A stretch of DNA of 64,000 nt from Spirochaetota bacterium. Its GTDB lineage: Bacteria > Spirochaetota > UBA4802 > UBA5550. The notes beneath the pieces are model-generated. The model made no database searches, was not told the origin of the DNA, and was given only the letters and a program-made list of their open reading frames with translations. The stretch is taken from assembly GCA_017999915.1 (NCBI GenBank), contig JAGNKX010000016.1:62001-126000 (forward strand), written 5' to 3'. This document shows positions 1 to 8,562 of the stretch, piece after piece (positions within the stretch are counted from its first letter, which is position 1; each line of letters starts with the position of its first letter). Made by a program: the position numbers and the translations under genes.

Positions 1-1143
1 CCCCGGGGCGCCGTTCCAGGCGCTCACCGACGAGGCGATCTTCTTCTCCAGCACCAGGGCCCGGTAGAGGCGGGACGATTTCCCACCGGTGAGCATCTCG
101 CCGATGACCTCGCAGGCCAGGTCGTCGGTCGACGGGAACGCGGGCTTGTGCCAGCCGATGATGAGATAGGGGTTCGCCTCGAAGGCCATGGTGAAGCGCC
201 GCTCACCGGTCTGCCTCGGCTCCTTCACGGTCACCGGGGCCGGGGCGGGGCGCTCCTCAATGGCGCCGAAATATTTTTCCAGCACCTCGACGGTGCGCGC
301 CGTGTCCTGCATCCCCACGATGGTGATGGTCATGCGGGACGGGACGTAGTTGTCGCGGTAAAATTTCCGCACATCCTCGATCGACAGAAAGGGAATATTG
401 GACCGCCATCCGATGATGGGGTGCCGGTACGGATGGGCGACGAGCGCCGTGGCCATGAATCTTTCATAGATAAGACCGGTGCCGATGGAGTCGTAATGCA
501 TGAGCCGCTCCTGGAGCACGTTGTTTCGCTCCAGGTAGAATTCCCGCAGCACCGGGCTGATGAGGCGCTCCGATTCCATCTTCGCCCACATCTCCAGCTT
601 CGACGCCGGCAGCTGGATATAATAACCGGTCTTGTCCTTGGAGGTCGAGGCGTTGAATCCGACTCCGCCGTTCTCCGCGTAGATGGCGTCGTAGGGCGTG
701 CTCACGACCAGCGCCGCCTGTTCCTTCTGGAGGCGCTTCAGCTCGGATTCCAGGGCCGGCAGGCGCGCGTTCTTCGGGTCGGTGAGCTTCAGGCGGTCGA
801 TGGTCTCCCCAACGGCCTCCATCCTTCCCTGGATGGCCCGCTCCCTGCCCCAGTCCCTGGTGCCGATGGTCTCGGTCCCCTTGAAGAGCATGTGCTCCAG
901 CAGGTGGGCGGCGCCCATGGTGCGGTAGCTTTCCTCCACCGATCCGACGCGAAAGGAAATCTCGAAAGCCAGTACCGGCGCATACCCGCGGTTGAGGAGA
1001 ATCACGGTGATGCCGTTTGAGAGCTTTTTCGTCACCACGTTCTTTTTCAGGTATTCGCCGGCGTCCCGGATGGCGCCGTGGCCCGGGTCAGCGGCAATCA
1101 TTGCGGCAAGTATGAACGCCGGTATCAGCATGGTCCTTTTCAT
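1..1143 (-). CDS. M16 family zinc peptidase, exported (C-terminus beyond window)
   Basis: A pitrilysin/insulinase-type metallopeptidase, read from ATG at 1143 and still open at base 1, so only 381 residues of the N-terminal part are present. Residues 1-24 form a signal peptide (MKRTMLIPAFILAAMIAADP). The inverted zinc motif HLLEH lies at residues 80-84 within GAAHLLEHMLFKG, which is diagnostic of an active M16 catalytic domain. The last visible residues, SSVSAWNGAPG, match the second half of that domain. Such proteins degrade peptides in the periplasm and often form pairs with an inactive M16 partner; the partner, if any, would lie to the left of the window. Long open frames on the plus strand here are shadows. 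Confidence 0.9.
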   Translation of the reverse strand, partial: MKRTMLIPAFILAAMIAADPGHGAIRDAGEYLKKNVVTKKLSNGITVILLNRGYAPVLAFEISFRVGSVEESYRTMGAAHLLEHMLFKGTETIGTRDWGRERAIQGRMEAVGETIDRLKLTDPKNARLPALESELKRLQKEQAALVVSTPYDAIYAENGGVGFNASTSKDKTGYYIQLPASKLEMWAKMESERLISPVLREFYLERNNVLQERLMHYDSIGTGLIYERFMATALVAHPYRHPIIGWRSNIPFLSIEDVRKFYRDNYVPSRMTITIVGMQDTARTVEVLEKYFGAIEERPAPAPVTVKEPRQTGERRFTMAFEANPYLIIGWHKPAFPSTDDLACEVIGEMLTGGKSSRLYRALVLEKKIASSVSAWNGAPG

Positions 1144-1241
1144 GAAATACTCCTGGAGGGTATGATGAAACGAGTTCAATGGTGGCGGGATAGGGGAAGT
1201 TAAATCAAGAATAATTTTTCAGGGGATTGGATTGTAAAGCC

Positions 1242-1478
1242 GGATAGTTATCGGTGATCTGAGGGTGTCAGAGTAACGTCCAGGCCGGGCATCTCGGGGT
1301 CAGAGTAACGGCTAAACCTTATTTTCGGGGTCAGAGCAGTTTCAACGCCGATAGTTATCGGTAAACAAATGTTCAGATTTTCATGGGTCAGAGTAAATGA
1401 TAACTGGATAGTTATCGGTAATATCGGGGGCTGGGCCTCCAATACGATAGTTATCGGTTCTTTAGGGTGTCGGAGCAA
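1242..1478. repeat. Cluster of dispersed palindromes and GTCAGAG motifs
   Basis: Intergenic stretch (418 bp between the genes at 1143 and 1562) containing four copies of the near-palindrome GATAGTTATCGGT (about 1242-1255, 1348-1362, 1406-1419, 1444-1458; the second is the full CCGATAGTTATCGG form). Interleaved are five copies of a second motif, GGGGTCAGAGTAA or a variant (1263-1276, 1296-1308, 1327-1338, 1385-1396, 1465-1478). Both motifs recur at 33.7 kb and 40.1 kb. Spacing is irregular, so this is not a CRISPR array. No promoter or small gene could be picked out with confidence. Confidence 0.85.
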
Positions 1479-1561
1479 AATGCAGCACCCTCGTTCAGGG
1501 GTTTTCACTCTCTGCGATAAAATACTGGACAGGTTCAGCATAATCAATTATACGCGGAAAC

Positions 1562-3265
1562 ATGAAAACACGACATTCAACAACACGATATGCATCCATC
1601 TCTCTCTCCATCTTACTGCTGGTGATCGCGGGGAGCGGTGCCGTGCGGTCGAACGAAAAGAACGTGATACTGAAGCAATTTCCCACGAAGTACCACGTGA
1701 AAATGACCCTGAAGCTCGACAAAAACGCCTATGATTTCTCCGGGGCCGGGGACTTCAGGCTCTACCTGCTCAGCCCCGTGCCGACCACGAACCAGTACCA
1801 CGACGTGGGACTGGTGTCATTCAACAAGGGGAAGCTCATTCCCTTCGACAACGATAACCAGCGCATACTGGTAAACCAGGGAGTAAACAGCCTCCCCGAC
1901 GACATCCAGCTTGAATACGACATCACGGTGTACAGCGTCCATGTAGACTTCAATTCCATCGGCGAAATCTATCCCTACGATAAGACTACCGATGAATACA
2001 GGAAAAACACCCGCGATTACGGCTCCATTGAGATCAACCATCCGAAAATCAAGGAGATGGGGAATTCCCTGCGCAAGACATCGAAGAACGACCTGGAGTA
2101 CGCGCGGAACGCCTTTCAGGCTTTGCAGAAGGCCCTGAAATGGAAAACCACGGGTAAGTACGGGAACCTCACCGACATATTCAACAACCGGGGCGGAGAT
2201 TGCTGGGCCCTCTCCACCGTGTATATCTCCCTGCTGCGCCACCATGGCATCCCGGCCCGGTATGTCACCGGCGGATCGAAAAATGACAAAGCTGAGTTCA
2301 GCGGTCACGTGTGGCCCGAATTCTACCTGGAGCGCTACGGATGGATACCGGTGGACGTGTCCATGACTTCCGCGGTCCCCTATTTCGGCTACTTCAGCGG
2401 AACCCTGATCGGCTTCTACCGCGGCAACGATTTTCTCTACACCCTCGACGGGGTCCAGAGAAAAACCGACGAGGTCCAGACCTGGGGACGTGAGTTCAGG
2501 TGCGGCGGCCGCTGTCCCACGGGAACATATTCCTATAACGCCCGCTTCGATATTACGACTCTGAAGCAATCGAACATAGGGGATGAATACAACAGCGACG
2601 GAAACCGCCGCCGGAGAGCCGCCGCCCTGATGCAGATGGTGAACGCGGAAAGGCGCGGCAGGGGCCTCAAGGAATTCACCAGATCCGAGAACCTGGACAG
2701 TGCGTTAAAGCAGTATATAATCGAAAAAAACGTAAACGGAAGAGAGCCGGACATTTGGAAGGAAATGGCAAAGCAGCACTATGCCACACAGGGGCTATAC
2801 TACCGGTGGAATGCATTATTTGACGCTGACCTTAACCTGGAGCCCTATATACTTAAGGATGTGAAGGATATAAAAGGCCTCTTTGATCCGGCGTTTACCG
2901 AGATAGGCATAGGCTACTTCTACGATCAAAATAAGGGCCTTCATAATTACATGGTTGCACTGACCATTCCCAAGGAACCCTGCGCGATTTCCGCGAAGGA
3001 CCTGGGGGCCGCCCCTGGAGAAACCCTGACTTACGATTGTCCGGCAGGGTGCCGGGGCGGGTCCCTCTGGGGCACCGACACCTACACCGCGGACTCCTCG
3101 ATCTGCGCCGCCGCGCGCCACAGCGGCGTCATCGGCGACAGGGGCGGCCGCGTCAGGATCAAGATCGTCCCCGGCCTGGAATCGTACAGCGGGAGCGAAC
3201 GCAACGGCGTGAGGAGCGAAAGCTGGAAGGCCTTTGAAAAAAGCTTCACCGTGGAAAAGGACTGA
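1562..3265 (+). CDS. Secreted transglutaminase-like / CAP-domain fusion protein
   Basis: A 567-residue exported protein with an N-terminal signal sequence (hydrophobic stretch about 12-28, no lipobox Cys). The central part is a transglutaminase-like cysteine peptidase domain: Cys214 in GGDCWALS, His249 in GHVWPEFY and Asp265 in WIPVDVSM form the expected triad. Residues about 350-470 resemble a CAP/SCP domain (MVNAERRGRGLKEFTRSENL near its start, then FTEIGIGYFYD). The tail (about 475-567) has four cysteines and no family I recognise. Substrate unknown; a role on envelope peptides or proteins is inferred. The gene stands alone behind a repeat cluster and ends 23 bp before a convergent gene. 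There is no clear ribosome site before ATG 1562. Confidence 0.75.
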   Translation: MKTRHSTTRYASISLSILLLVIAGSGAVRSNEKNVILKQFPTKYHVKMTLKLDKNAYDFSGAGDFRLYLLSPVPTTNQYHDVGLVSFNKGKLIPFDNDNQRILVNQGVNSLPDDIQLEYDITVYSVHVDFNSIGEIYPYDKTTDEYRKNTRDYGSIEINHPKIKEMGNSLRKTSKNDLEYARNAFQALQKALKWKTTGKYGNLTDIFNNRGGDCWALSTVYISLLRHHGIPARYVTGGSKNDKAEFSGHVWPEFYLERYGWIPVDVSMTSAVPYFGYFSGTLIGFYRGNDFLYTLDGVQRKTDEVQTWGREFRCGGRCPTGTYSYNARFDITTLKQSNIGDEYNSDGNRRRRAAALMQMVNAERRGRGLKEFTRSENLDSALKQYIIEKNVNGREPDIWKEMAKQHYATQGLYYRWNALFDADLNLEPYILKDVKDIKGLFDPAFTEIGIGYFYDQNKGLHNYMVALTIPKEPCAISAKDLGAAPGETLTYDCPAGCRGGSLWGTDTYTADSSICAAARHSGVIGDRGGRVRIKIVPGLESYSGSERNGVRSESWKAFEKSFTVEKD

Positions 3266-3288
3266 TATCGTCCCGCTCCGGTAAAAGC

Positions 3289-4521
3289 CTACAGAACCTT
3301 CGCCATCGCCCTGCGGACGCGTAATTCGATTTCCGCGATGCCGTCTATATCGATCGTCAGCGAGGGCCTGAACACCACGCTGTTCGCGGCCACCTCGCCC
3401 TGGACCGCCAGGAGACCGATTTTGCGGGCTTCGCGGCAGAACCGCGCCGCCGTGGCATCATCCCTAAACAGGAGCGCCTGCAGCAGGCCTATGCCGCTGA
3501 CGGAAACCTTCCCGTGAGTTCCGGCGGCTATACCGGACAGGGCTGCGTGTAGCTTTTCGCCCATCAGGACCGCGCTCTCCCAGGGCTTCGTCTCCTCGTA
3601 CAGGTCCAGGGCCTTCATGGCGACCCGGCACCCGATGTCGTGCCCGCCGAAGGTGCACATGTGAATCAGGGGGTGCGCGTCAAAAAACTTCCTGGTCTTG
3701 ATGGTAAACATGAGGGCCGTCATGGGGAACACGCCGCCGCTCATGGCTTCACCAAGGATAAGGATGTCCGGCACGATATCGTAATGCTCGTAGGCGAACT
3801 TTTTTCCCGTCCTTCCGAAACCGGTCTGGGTCTCGTCGAATATCAGGAACGCTCCCTTTCTATCGCAGATCCTGCGCAGCTCACGGTAATATTCCGCGCC
3901 GGCCCGGCGGCAGCCATTCTCCGCCTGTACAGGCTCCATGATGACCGCCGCGGTCTTCCGCGAAACGGCCCTCTTCATGGCGCCAATGTCACCGAAGGGG
4001 ACCGTCGCCACCGCGGGAATAAGCGCCCCGAACATTCCCTTACCGGTCCGCTCAGACAGGGTTACCGCGAAGCCGGTCTGCCCGTACCATCCTCCGTCGA
4101 CCGTTACAAGCTCCGGCCGGCCGGTGTGTCCCCGGGCAAGCTTGCAGGCGGCATCGACCGGCTCGCCGCGCACCACCGTGTACAGGACCGACTCCAGGTT
4201 CCCGGGAACAAACCGGGCAAGTTTCTGACCGAGAAGCGCCTTCTCCTCGGAAAGCATGATGAAATTGCCCTGGTCGACCTTCCGGACCGAGGCCTCCAAC
4301 TCCGAGCGCAGCTCTTCGTTATTGCGCCCCAGGTTGTAGATCCCGGCCGAGGTGTAGCAATCGATATAGCTCTTCCCGTCGGTATCGCACAGGATGACGC
4401 CCGCCCTTTCTCCTTCAAGTACATCAAGGCCTTTTTCGGCAAGGGCCGCCACCAGGCCCTTCGAGAAAACCTGCTCGGCCGTTCTCATCAGTGATTGTTT
4501 ATTAACACGTTTCACATTCAT
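3289..4521 (-). CDS. Class III aminotransferase-like protein lacking the PLP lysine
   Basis: A 410-residue fold-type I aminotransferase class III homologue. The start chosen is ATG 4521 (NVKRVNKQSLMRTAEQ), behind AGGAG; the open frame extends further upstream but without support. FDETQTGFGRTGK retains the pyridine-binding Asp. In the segment that should carry the Schiff-base lysine, the sequence reads ILGEAMSGGVFP: codon GAA gives Glu258 where the neighbouring paralogue has Lys266 (VAKSIGGGVYP). The phosphate-binding loop is also altered (VVRGEPVDA against AGSGADAIE) and YHGHS is WYGQT. It is therefore likely to be catalytically dead or repurposed. It lies 14 bp downstream of the intact paralogue in one operon, suggesting a heteromeric partner or regulatory subunit (inference). 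Confidence 0.85.
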   Translation of the reverse strand: MNVKRVNKQSLMRTAEQVFSKGLVAALAEKGLDVLEGERAGVILCDTDGKSYIDCYTSAGIYNLGRNNEELRSELEASVRKVDQGNFIMLSEEKALLGQKLARFVPGNLESVLYTVVRGEPVDAACKLARGHTGRPELVTVDGGWYGQTGFAVTLSERTGKGMFGALIPAVATVPFGDIGAMKRAVSRKTAAVIMEPVQAENGCRRAGAEYYRELRRICDRKGAFLIFDETQTGFGRTGKKFAYEHYDIVPDILILGEAMSGGVFPMTALMFTIKTRKFFDAHPLIHMCTFGGHDIGCRVAMKALDLYEETKPWESAVLMGEKLHAALSGIAAGTHGKVSVSGIGLLQALLFRDDATAARFCREARKIGLLAVQGEVAANSVVFRPSLTIDIDGIAEIELRVRRAMAKVL

Positions 4522-4535
4522 TGCATGGCTCCTTT

Positions 4536-5921
4536 TTATGAGAATAACTCTTCGAGATCCCTCAGGAAATTGAACGCCTTTATCTGAACATGCATGTTGT
4601 CGAGCATCATCCTGATGAACGGGATTCTCGCCATGGGGAAAAAGATCACCAGGTACGGTTTCATCCTCCTCACCGCCTTGCGTATCCGCACCAGGAGGTC
4701 CTCGATCTCCTCCATGGTGACCATGATCGGGATCTGAAAGCGCATGACCTGGGGGGCGTTCCCGGAAAAGACCGCCCATACCCCTTCCCGCGCGAGGCAG
4801 TCCGCCATGAGAGCGCCGATAAATTCGTACTGATATTCAACGCCGATCATCAGGCCCTGGCCGCGGACCTCCTTCACGATCCTGGGGTTCTCGCTGGTGA
4901 TCTCGTTCAGTCCATCCTTGAACCGCTTGCCGGCCCGCGCCGCGTTTTCCCAAACTTTGTTTTCTACCAGGTAATCGATGACCTTCGAGGATACGCGGCA
5001 CCCGAGGTCCGTGCCCCCGCCCGAGGACACGTGGAAAAACGGGTTCTTGTTCACAAAACCGGTCAGGAGCGGGATATCGCGGTAGACAAGCGCGGCGTTC
5101 GGGTATACGCCGCCGCCTATCGACTTGGCCACCATCATGATGTCGGGCACGACGCCGGAGTGCTCGGAGCCCCAGAACTTCCCGGTACGGCAGAACCCGG
5201 TCTGCACCTCGTCGAAGAGCAGCATGATCCCGAGATCATCGCAGAGCCCACGCAGTCCCCTGAGATATTCGGCGGTCGCCACGTGGATCCCCCCCTCCCC
5301 CTGCACCGGCTCGAGAATGATCGCGGCCGTGTTCCGCGACGCTACCTTCTTCACCTCGCCGAGGTCGCCATGATGGACAAACCTGAAATCGGGCATGAGG
5401 GGCCGGAACATTTCCTTGTAATAGTCCTTGCCGTTCGCCGAAAGGGTAAAGCCGGAATGGCCGTGATAGGCCTTATCCATCGAGATGATCTCTTTCCGTC
5501 CGGTGGCGCCAAGGGCGAGCTTGAGGGCGCCCTCTATGGCGTCGGCCCCGCTGCCGGCATAGAGCATTTTATTCAGGTCGCCCGGGCAGATCGAAACCAG
5601 CTTTTTGGCGAATTCTATCTTCTCGGGGGAGAGCAGGAGCGCGCTCCCCATGTCATACTCCCTGGCGGCGCCGGCGAGCTCTTCGATGACATACGGGTTT
5701 CCCCTGCCGACGTTAAAGCATCCGGCGGAGGAAAACGCGTCGATGATCGGCCTTCCGGTCTCTTTTTCGATGAATTTGATCCCCGACCTGCGGTCCTCGT
5801 GCATGTCAAGGTGCGCGCATCTCAGATAGCGGACCTGTCCGTGCGAGATGTGCCTGCCGAACAGCTTCAGCTTTGCTTCCTTTTCAGCCCTGTTCTTCTT
5901 TTTGTATTCACGAAGGCTCAT
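4536..5921 (-). CDS. Class III PLP-dependent aminotransferase
   Basis: A 461-residue class III aminotransferase (ornithine/acetylornithine/GABA transaminase superfamily); the substrate cannot be assigned. Visible motifs: AGSGADAIEGALKLA, the Tyr-His-Gly-His motif, EPVQGEGG, FDEVQTGFCRTGK (pyridine-binding Asp) and MMVAKSIGGGVYPN with PLP lysine Lys266. I start at ATG 5921 (SLREYKKKNRAEKE), placed correctly behind GAGGAGG; ATGs 9 and 15 bp upstream lie within or before that ribosome site. The C-terminal 45 residues (MKPYLVIFFPMARIPFIRM onward) exceed the usual family end. It leads the operon with the lysine-less paralogue at 3289-4521, and has its own promoter and TetR-type operator at 6023-6070. 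Confidence 0.88.
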   Translation of the reverse strand: MSLREYKKKNRAEKEAKLKLFGRHISHGQVRYLRCAHLDMHEDRRSGIKFIEKETGRPIIDAFSSAGCFNVGRGNPYVIEELAGAAREYDMGSALLLSPEKIEFAKKLVSICPGDLNKMLYAGSGADAIEGALKLALGATGRKEIISMDKAYHGHSGFTLSANGKDYYKEMFRPLMPDFRFVHHGDLGEVKKVASRNTAAIILEPVQGEGGIHVATAEYLRGLRGLCDDLGIMLLFDEVQTGFCRTGKFWGSEHSGVVPDIMMVAKSIGGGVYPNAALVYRDIPLLTGFVNKNPFFHVSSGGGTDLGCRVSSKVIDYLVENKVWENAARAGKRFKDGLNEITSENPRIVKEVRGQGLMIGVEYQYEFIGALMADCLAREGVWAVFSGNAPQVMRFQIPIMVTMEEIEDLLVRIRKAVRRMKPYLVIFFPMARIPFIRMMLDNMHVQIKAFNFLRDLEELFS

Positions 5922-6022
5922 CGGCATCCTCCTCATTATGATGATTTAAATACGGCTTCTGCGGTGTTCGAGATAGATCGCGGCGCCGGACCCGTCCGGA
6001 ATGCGGGCCGGCAAGATATTTT

Positions 6023-6042
6023 TTAGTTAGTCATCCAACTAA
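6023..6042. promoter_or_regulatory. TetR-type operator, aminotransferase side
   Basis: TTAGTTAGTCATCCAACTAA, an inverted repeat with TTAGTT/AACTAA arms. It matches 19 of 20 bases with the reverse complement of 6868-6887 on the other side of tetR. It lies directly downstream of the minus-strand -10 box, over the expected transcription start, where a bound repressor would block the aminotransferase operon. Confidence 0.8.
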
Positions 6043-6070
6043 TTTATAGCAGGACATCGCCGGAGGTCAA
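6043..6070 (-). promoter_or_regulatory. Sigma70-type promoter of the aminotransferase operon
   Basis: On the minus strand, TTGACC (6070-6065) and TATAAA (6048-6043) are separated by 16 bp, a near-consensus promoter reading into the aminotransferase genes. The operator begins on the base following the -10 box. Confidence 0.65.
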
Positions 6071-6230
6071 TATCTTTTTCTATCTTCCCGGTTTTTTTCA
6101 TTTGCTTTTCTTTATTTTTATTCTTTTCTTGACTATTTGTTTGCGATACGCGACAGAATGGATATATTAATAGCACAGAACCGCCGCCCGGAACACACCA
6201 TCGCTGGCGCGGCGGAACAAGGTGACGGCC

Positions 6231-6830
6231 ATGCCCCGGAAAAGCGTTCAGGAAGAGAGGCGGATACAGATTTACAAGGCGCTCACGAGATGCCTTCTTA
6301 AAAAATCATTCAGCGAAACATCCATCAAGGATATAGCGAAGACGGCCGGCGTCAACCACGGGGTCCTCCACTATTACTTCAAGAACAAGGAAGACATCTT
6401 GCTGAACTATATCGATTGGGTCGTGGTGCACTATCACGACATGTACCAGGAGTGGGTTGATTCGCACAGCAGGCGGAAGATCGACAAGAAGGCGTATTTG
6501 CGGGACTTCGCCGAGTTCATGATGGACCGCCTCTCCCTCGACGACACCCTGTCGCGCGTGTTCGTCGAGATATGGGAGATCGCCATGTACAATAAAAAGG
6601 TGCGCCTCAAGCTCCAGAACCTCTACCGGGAATGGTTCCGAACAATCAAGCAGGTGATCGACCATTCTTTTCCCCGTTCCGCCGAGGCCAAAAAAATCAG
6701 CCTTCTGCTCGTGCCTTTCAGCGAAGGCATGTCGCTCTTCTCGGTTCTGATGCCCAAGGACGAGATCAACCCGAAGGAACTCATGATGTGGATGCTCAAT
6801 CTCATTATTGGCGTGATGAACAAGGAATGA
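6231..6830 (+). CDS. TetR family transcriptional regulator
   Basis: A 199-residue TetR repressor. The helix-turn-helix lies at residues about 20-55: FSETSIKDIAKTAGVNHGVL followed by HYYFKNKEDILLNY, typical for the family. The remaining helical part is the ligand/dimer domain (BetI/AcrR-like); the ligand is unknown. Start ATG 6231 follows AAGGTGA; an in-frame GTG at 6222 is less likely. It is divergent from the aminotransferase operon and upstream of the transhydrogenase operon; an almost identical 20-bp palindrome sits at each flank, so it probably controls both neighbours. A possible promoter for tetR itself is TTGCGA (6141) and TATATT (6163). Confidence 0.92.
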   Translation: MPRKSVQEERRIQIYKALTRCLLKKSFSETSIKDIAKTAGVNHGVLHYYFKNKEDILLNYIDWVVVHYHDMYQEWVDSHSRRKIDKKAYLRDFAEFMMDRLSLDDTLSRVFVEIWEIAMYNKKVRLKLQNLYREWFRTIKQVIDHSFPRSAEAKKISLLLVPFSEGMSLFSVLMPKDEINPKELMMWMLNLIIGVMNKE

Positions 6831-6845
6831 ATGCATAAAAATGTA

Positions 6846-6894
6846 TTGACAAACCGGACCATATAGTTTAGTTGGTTGACTAACTAAACTATAT
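6846..6894 (+). promoter_or_regulatory. Promoter and TetR-type operator of the transhydrogenase operon
   Basis: A large palindrome at 6861-6894 with perfect 13-bp arms (ATATAGTTTAGTT / AACTAAACTATAT) around an 8-bp centre. Its core, TTAGTTGGTTGACTAACTAA (6868-6887), is the reverse complement of the operator at 6023-6042 with one mismatch. A consensus -35 box TTGACA (6846-6851) stands 16 bp before TTAGTT, so the operator would cover the -10 region. Location between tetR and pntAA implies control of the latter. Confidence 0.78.
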
Positions 6895-6946
6895 GGAACC
6901 GCGCCGTTCGTTTCCAAGCGTCGATTCTCAAGCAAGGAGCGTGCGT

Positions 6947-8125
6947 ATGAACTTTAAAGGCCTGATCGTAGGGATACCAAAAGAGATCATGGAACATGAA
7001 TTCAGGGTGGCGGCCATCCCCGACACCGTGAAAAAGCTCGTCGCCCAGGACGCCCGGGTGGTGATCGAGTCGGGGGCCGGCGCCGGCGCTCACTTCTCCG
7101 ACGATGAATACCGGTCGGCTGGCGCGGAGATAGAGCCCGATTGCGAAAAAATCTATGCCGCGGCGGACATCATACTGAAAGTCAAGGAGCCCGTCTTCAA
7201 CGAGGCCAGGGGCCGGCACGAGGTCTCCATGATGAGGAAGGGCCAGGTCCTCATCAGCTTTCTCCACCCCGCGTCGCCGGTCAACCACCGGATGATCCGC
7301 GACCTCGCAAAGCAGGGCGTCACCGGGCTCACCCTCGACGGCATACCGCGGATAACGCGCGCCCAGGCCATGGACGCGCTCACCTCCATGAGCACCGTGG
7401 CGGGATATAAGAGCATCATCATGGCCGCCGGGGTCTTTACCCGGTTCCTCCCCATGATCGGCACCGCGGTCGGCGTGATACAGCCGGCCCAGGTCTTCGT
7501 GATCGGCGCCGGCGTTGCCGGTCTCCAGGCCATCGCCACCGCCAAGCGGCTCGGCGCCGTCGTTACCGCCGCGGACGTGCGGCCCGACGCCATCGAGCAG
7601 GCGAGGAGCCTGGGCGTGAAGGTGGTCGAAACCGGTGTTCCCCCCGAGGTCGCCATCGGCCGCGGCGGCTACGCCCAGCACCTGTCCGACGAATGGATCT
7701 CGAAGGAGCGGCAGGCGATCCGCGAGGCGGTGGCCGCATCCGATATCCTCATCCTCACCGCCCTCGTGCCGGGAAGGATCGCGCCCATGCTGGTGACAGG
7801 GGACATGGTAAAATCCATGCGTCCCGGCTCCGTGATTGTCGACATCTCCATCGACCAGGGAGGCAACTGCGAGCTGACGAAGTTCGGCGAGACCGCGGTG
7901 GAGCACGGCGTCACCATCTTCGGCACAAAGAACATCCCGGGCTCCGTGCCGACGAGCTCCACCTGGATGTTCGCGAACAACATACTCAATTTCGTGCAGT
8001 ACGTCGTAAAAGACGGCGCCATCAGCCTCGACCGCTCGGACGAGATCATCGCGTCGTCTCTCACAGCCATCGACGGGGAGATCGTGCACGCGGGCGCCCT
8101 CGAGGCGATGGCCGAAGTAAAGTAA
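6947..8125 (+). CDS. pntAA: NAD(P) transhydrogenase subunit alpha part 1 (dI, NAD-binding)
   Basis: A 392-residue soluble domain I of proton-translocating transhydrogenase, which binds NAD(H) and transfers hydride to NADP+ bound by PntB. The N-terminus GLIVGIPKEIMEHEFRVAAI and the Rossmann segment VFVIGAGVAGLQAIATAKRL are diagnostic of the AlaDH/PntA family. The length is that of split PntAA forms rather than fused PntA. Start ATG 6947 (NFKGLIVGIP) follows AAGGAG; an upstream in-frame ATG at 6893 lies inside the operator palindrome and is rejected. First gene of pntAA-pntAB-pntB, with the TetR operator just upstream. The operon would set NADPH/NADH balance at the inner membrane. Confidence 0.95.
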   Translation: MNFKGLIVGIPKEIMEHEFRVAAIPDTVKKLVAQDARVVIESGAGAGAHFSDDEYRSAGAEIEPDCEKIYAAADIILKVKEPVFNEARGRHEVSMMRKGQVLISFLHPASPVNHRMIRDLAKQGVTGLTLDGIPRITRAQAMDALTSMSTVAGYKSIIMAAGVFTRFLPMIGTAVGVIQPAQVFVIGAGVAGLQAIATAKRLGAVVTAADVRPDAIEQARSLGVKVVETGVPPEVAIGRGGYAQHLSDEWISKERQAIREAVAASDILILTALVPGRIAPMLVTGDMVKSMRPGSVIVDISIDQGGNCELTKFGETAVEHGVTIFGTKNIPGSVPTSSTWMFANNILNFVQYVVKDGAISLDRSDEIIASSLTAIDGEIVHAGALEAMAEVK

Positions 8126-8179
8126 CGCGGAAATGCCGGAACGGTTCCGCGTGAAAACCATACGACCGGAGGAAGTCCC

Positions 8180-8458
8180 ATGACAGAACTGCTGATTATG
8201 ATGTCCGTGCTCGCTTTCTCGTTCATCGTCGGGTACCTGTTCATATCCCGGGTCCCGCCCCTTCTCCACACGCCCCTCATGTCCATGACCAACGCCATTT
8301 CCGCCGTCACGATACTGGGAGGGCTCATACTCTTCTCGGTGGAGACGACCGCCGCGGAGAAAGCGGTGGCCGCCGTGGCCCTCGCCATGGCGGCCTTCAA
8401 CCTGGTGGGCGGCTTCGTGATCACGGCACGCATGACGGCCATGTTCAGGAAAAAATAA
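8180..8458 (+). CDS. pntAB: NAD(P) transhydrogenase subunit alpha part 2 (membrane)
   Basis: A 92-residue membrane subunit carrying the first membrane helices of domain II. It has three hydrophobic segments (about 3-25, 36-56, 62-84), and the pattern GYLFISRVPPLLHTPLMSMT is conserved in PntAB and the C-terminus of fused PntA. The ribosome site GGAGG lies at the normal distance from ATG 8180. It starts 54 bp after pntAA and is followed, after 104 bp, by pntB. The three-gene split is the form common outside enterobacteria. Confidence 0.95.
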   Translation: MTELLIMMSVLAFSFIVGYLFISRVPPLLHTPLMSMTNAISAVTILGGLILFSVETTAAEKAVAAVALAMAAFNLVGGFVITARMTAMFRKK

Positions 8459-8562
8459 AATACACCGCGGCACGGCTCCGGGGTTTGCGCGCGCTGCGAA
8501 CGAACCGGACGCCCGATAACGGCGGGCCCGCCCGGTAGAGGCAGTATCACAAGGAGGACAGG

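Noticed and set aside
148-1020. Plus-strand open frame of 290 codons
   Set aside because: Antisense to the M16 peptidase with its intact HLLEH motif; the protein is Arg/His/Gly-rich with no motif.
1242-1478. Possible CRISPR array
   Set aside because: Repeats are 12-16 bp, two kinds interleave, spacing is irregular (about 40-100 bp), and no cas genes are present.
4590-6026. Plus-strand open frame of 478 codons
   Set aside because: Antisense of the active aminotransferase; a by-product of high third-position GC.
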